Source of the DNA: an uncultured Clostridia bacterium
Lineage (GTDB): Bacteria; Bacillota; Clostridia; Christensenellales; UBA1242
DNA length: 64,000 nt
NCBI GenBank assembly: GCA_944372585.1
Contig: CALVZQ010000002.1
Location: 112,602-176,601 of the forward strand
Reading direction: 5' to 3'
Position numbers and translations under genes: made by a program. Below, piece after piece: positions 61,420-64,000 of the stretch (the first letter of the stretch is position 1; every line of letters starts with the position of its first letter). The notes under the pieces are model-generated. The model worked only from the letters and a program-made list of their open reading frames with translations, was not told the DNA's origin and ran no database searches.

Positions 61420-62124
61420 ATGATAAGAGAGGAATATGACAAAATGCAACAAGCAAACAGGGACATGTTTATCAAAGCAATCCGTTTTGCTTGTGAAAAA
61501 CATATGAATCAAAGAAGAAAGAAAACTCCATGGCCATACATTGTTCATATCTATGAAGTGGCACAAATTTTGCAAGAAAACGGAGCAGACATAGAAACTT
61601 TGGTTGCTGGAGTTTTGCATGATTCTGTTGAGGACACGGACACAACACTTGAAGAAATTGAAGAGAACTTTGGAAGTGTTGTGGCAAGTTATGTTGATCT
61701 TTTGAGCGAAAACAAAACTTTGCCATATGTTGAAAGGAAAGCAATTCAGGCAAGAAGAATATCATCAGGTCCCAGAGGTGCAAAGATGATAAAGTGTGCC
61801 GACTGTCTTTCAAATTTGAAGTCCATATTTTTTGATCTTAAACGAGATCCCAATGTTTTGAACACATTTCATTCTTCACGAGAAAACATTCAGGAACATT
61901 ATCGTTCGACAATTGAAGCAGTTTCTTCTTTGAAGGAGTTGAAAATGTTTCAGGAATTGACAAAATACTATCAAAAGGTGTTTGGAAATGACAAAGTGAA
62001 AGAAAGCACAACACAAGATCAAACTGACCCGAAAAGATATTTGCGACAAACAACACTTGATGAAGAACAAACATCTCAAAATGTCACAGCATATTATGAA
62101 TTCCAACCGCCATTTGAGAAATGA
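61420..62124 (+). CDS. HD-domain protein, SpoT/Mesh1-like alarmone hydrolase
   Basis: 234 residues: an N-terminal HD hydrolase domain (about 1-150) and a hydrophilic tail. The (p)ppGpp-hydrolase motifs are there in order: PYIVH with His43, LHDSVEDT with His67-Asp68 and the catalytic Glu71-Asp72, and KCADCLSN with Asp128. No synthetase (RSD), TGS or ACT domain follows, so this fits a small alarmone hydrolase (Mesh1 type) rather than full SpoT. A looser HD-family phosphohydrolase role is possible. Start is ATG 61420 with AGGAGAAGGG upstream; a longer reading from 61372 overlaps the promoter. Convergent with the LRR gene, 10 nt apart. Confidence 0.88.
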   Translation: MIREEYDKMQQANRDMFIKAIRFACEKHMNQRRKKTPWPYIVHIYEVAQILQENGADIETLVAGVLHDSVEDTDTTLEEIEENFGSVVASYVDLLSENKTLPYVERKAIQARRISSGPRGAKMIKCADCLSNLKSIFFDLKRDPNVLNTFHSSRENIQEHYRSTIEAVSSLKELKMFQELTKYYQKVFGNDKVKESTTQDQTDPKRYLRQTTLDEEQTSQNVTAYYEFQPPFEK

Positions 62125-62134
62125 ATTCAAGAGA

Positions 62135-64000
62135 CTAACTGTCTTTCAGAGTGAGATACCCCATGTCTCCACTGACATATTCACCATTGTCATAGATTGC
62201 TTTGTCCACGCAGGCAAAAGTTGCATCAACATTGCTGGAAACATAACCTGTTCCGTTTTGACCAACAAGGCTGTTGCACAAAGCAAACATGTTTGAAGAT
62301 TCGGTCACACTTTCTGTTGACCAGTTTTGTCCGACATAGATTGTTGTCAAACTGCGACAACCGTAAAACATATTGGTCATGGTTGTGACATTTGAGGTGT
62401 CAAAACTTGAAAGATCAAGACTTGTGAGTGTCAAACCACTGAAAAGATAGTTCATTGAAGTGACGTTTTTTGTATTGAAATTTGAGAGATTGATTGATGA
62501 GAGAGAATTGCAATCCGAGAACATTCCGCTCATAACTGTGGCGCTGTCAGTTCTGAAACTGTTGATGTTTAGATTGGTCAAGTTTTCACAATTTTGAAAC
62601 ATCCAGCTAAAACTATTCACTTTTGAGGTGTCGAAGACGGAAAGATCAAGAGATTTTAGGGCTGAACAATTCCTAAACATAGATCCCATGTTTGTGACAT
62701 TGCTTGTGTTGAAGTTTGATAAGTTGAGAGAAGTCAGACTGGACATATTGTCAAACATACTGCCCATATCAGTGACATTTGAAGTGTTAAAACTTGAAAC
62801 ATTGATTTCAGTCAAAGAAGAACATAAACCAAACATTGCAACCATATTGGTTGTTTTCTCTGTGTTGAAATGAGAAACGTCCAAACTCTGAAGTGAATTC
62901 AGTCCATAAAACATATAACCTAGATTTGTTGCATTGTCCGTCCTAAAATTTTTGGACAAAGTCAAGGTTTTGAGATTGTTGCTGCCAAAAAATAGGGACC
63001 CAAAATCTGTGACATTTGAAGTGTCAAAATTTGAAAGGTCAAGTTCTGTCAAACTTTCACAATTTCCAAACATGAAATTGATGTTTGTCACATTTGTTGT
63101 GACAAAGTTGGACAAATCTAGACTCTTGAGAGATTCACAATGAGAAAACATACCTGACATAGTTGTCACTTTTTCAGTTTTGAAATGAGAAACATTCAAT
63201 TCTGTCAAAGATGTGCAGTAAGAGAACATACCGCCCATATCTGTGACATTTGAGGTATCAAAACTTGAGATATTCAAACTGGTGAGTGATCTGCAATTGT
63301 TGAACATATTGTTCATAGTTGTCGTTTTGTTTGTTTTGAAATTGGTTGAGATATTAAGGTATGTCAAACTTGAGCAATTATAAAACATATATTGCATGTT
63401 TGTGACGTTGGAAGTGTCAAAGTTTGAAATATCCAGGCTGGTTAGGCTTGAGCAGTTATGAAACATGCTTCTCATTGTTGTGACTTTACTTGTTTTGAAA
63501 TTTGAAAGATTAATGCTCTCCAAAGGCACTGATTGGAACATACCATTCATATTTGACACATTTTCTGTATTCCAAGAAGACAAGTTAATACTTGTTAATG
63601 ATCTGCAACTTGCAAATATCCAGTCTATCCTATCAACTTTACCTGTCGCAAAATGGTATACATCAAGTTCTTTAACAGATTGACAACCATTAAACATTTG
63701 TGAAAGCGTAGCAGCATTACTTGTGTCAAAATTGCTCACATCAATCACTTCCAAACTTGAACAGTTCATAAACATATATCCAAAGTTTGTTGCATTGCTT
63801 GTGACAAATTTGCTTACATCAGCCACTTTCAAGTTTGCACAATTTATAAACATATATCCGAAATTTGTCACACTGCTTGTATCAAATTTGGTCACGTCAA
63901 CACTTTCAAGAGATTGACAATATGAAAACATATGAGCAAGATTTGTTGTTGAGGATGTGACTTGAAAATTGTTGAGAACAATTTCTTTGACTGCTCTCAA
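62135..64000 (-). CDS. BspA-family LRR surface protein (N-terminus outside window)
   Basis: C-terminal 621 residues of a second BspA/DUF285 protein; the frame is open to the right edge and the first residues align with residue 147 onward of the protein at 4620-6530 (AAVKEIVFNNF versus RAVKEIVLNNF), so about 150 residues are missing. About 21 repeats of 24 residues are followed by the same cap (GQNW, LVGQNGT, GYLTLKDS versus GYLSLKN). The first five or six repeats run collinear with the paralogue, including a shared MFNxCQxVKxLDV / IFASCR segment; the middle is expanded. Surface exposure is inferred from the paralogue. Confidence 0.92.
   Translation of the reverse strand: MRAVKEIVLNNFQVTSSTTNLAHMFSYCQSLESVDVTKFDTSSVTNFGYMFINCANLKVADVSKFVTSNATNFGYMFMNCSSLEVIDVSNFDTSNAATLSQMFNGCQSVKELDVYHFATGKVDRIDWIFASCRSLTSINLSSWNTENVSNMNGMFQSVPLESINLSNFKTSKVTTMRSMFHNCSSLTSLDISNFDTSNVTNMQYMFYNCSSLTYLNISTNFKTNKTTTMNNMFNNCRSLTSLNISSFDTSNVTDMGGMFSYCTSLTELNVSHFKTEKVTTMSGMFSHCESLKSLDLSNFVTTNVTNINFMFGNCESLTELDLSNFDTSNVTDFGSLFFGSNNLKTLTLSKNFRTDNATNLGYMFYGLNSLQSLDVSHFNTEKTTNMVAMFGLCSSLTEINVSSFNTSNVTDMGSMFDNMSSLTSLNLSNFNTSNVTNMGSMFRNCSALKSLDLSVFDTSKVNSFSWMFQNCENLTNLNINSFRTDSATVMSGMFSDCNSLSSINLSNFNTKNVTSMNYLFSGLTLTSLDLSSFDTSNVTTMTNMFYGCRSLTTIYVGQNWSTESVTESSNMFALCNSLVGQNGTGYVSSNVDATFACVDKAIYDNGEYVSGDMGYLTLKDS
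62319..63931 (-). repeat. Tandem 24-residue LRR coding repeats (paralogue)
   Basis: About 21 tandem units of roughly 72 bp with the MFxxC...LDLSxFDTSNVT consensus; two central units carry an extra residue (STNFKT, SKNFRT). Confidence 0.85.

Noticed and set aside
1-64000. Alternative genetic code with TGA as Trp (mycoplasma-like), suggested by low GC and LRR proteins common in mollicutes
   Set aside because: TGA ends well-defined genes such as metK, folD and the DUF1540 gene at the expected lengths, and conserved Trp residues use TGG; cell-wall genes are also present.
1-64000. Prophage, insertion sequence, toxin-antitoxin pair or secondary-metabolite cluster
   Set aside because: No transposase, integrase, phage structural gene, toxin-antitoxin pair or modular synthase was recognised on either strand.

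Overview
The window looks like chromosomal DNA from an uncultivated, AT-rich member of the Bacillota (Clostridia-like, probably animal-gut associated, with a modest genome). Supporting signs, all read directly from the sequence: an S-box (SAM-I) leader on metK, a T-box leader on glyS, strong AAGGAG ribosome binding sites, a SipW-type signal peptidase beside a TasA/camelysin-like substrate, BspA-type leucine-rich repeat proteins, a YugP-type membrane metallopeptidase, a DUF1540 protein and a stand-alone Spo0A DNA-binding domain. TGA is an ordinary stop codon. A peptidoglycan wall is implied by a SpoVD/FtsI-type penicillin-binding protein, RsmH and an amidase-like protein. The species cannot be named from the sequence alone.

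Layout. 1-2.3 kb: ECF transporter S component (cut by the left edge), DUF1893 protein, SAM riboswitch and metK. 2.3-8.6 kb (minus strand): one surface-protein operon, running TasA-like secreted protein, SipW-type peptidase, BspA-LRR protein, lipoprotein, MGMT-type alkyltransferase. 8.9-11.2 kb: tRNA-Arg and a lone VirD4/TraG-type coupling ATPase. 11.3-14.7 kb: small hypothetical genes, a DUF975-like membrane protein and cardiolipin synthase. 14.7-27.05 kb: one 4104-residue membrane-anchored surface protein, almost a fifth of the window. 27.3-33.7 kb: ABC-F ATPase, T-box and glyS, small membrane proteins, DUF1540 protein and zinc peptidase. 33.7-37.3 kb: a short division cluster (pbp, FtsL-like, rsmH). 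37.4-40.3 kb: a CvpA-type protein with a very long extracytoplasmic tail. 40.4-46.8 kb: replication-origin region, recF(-) divergent from dnaA, then oriC, dnaN, rpmH, rnpA, yidD, yidC, all plus strand. 46.8-64 kb: mixed single genes (amidase-like protein, folD, exported EEP nuclease, aconitase-X pair, Spo0A-C protein, flavin oxidoreductase, DUF4011-type helicase/nuclease, lipoprotein, decarboxylase-like/cupin fusion, HD alarmone hydrolase) and a second BspA-LRR gene cut by the right edge.

How it fits together. Two themes dominate. The first is chromosome replication and wall growth around the origin, with leading strands diverging near 41.5 kb. The second is investment in large exported proteins: two LRR proteins, the giant protein, two lipoproteins, a TasA-like protein with its own signal peptidase, YidC with a large extracellular insertion and a CvpA protein with a long tail.

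The least expected signals are: (i) several genes whose start codon lies 6-7 nt after a good -10 box with no Shine-Dalgarno, suggesting leaderless mRNAs (recF, the zinc peptidase, the DUF975-like gene, the gene at 27339); (ii) the origin gene order; (iii) the giant protein; (iv) a Spo0A effector domain without a receiver and with a 0A-like box upstream; (v) a helicase/nuclease resembling single-gene antiphage proteins; (vi) an amidase lacking a zinc ligand; (vii) a 671-nt gap holding what looks like an independent short transcript. No CRISPR array, insertion sequence, rRNA or prophage was seen.
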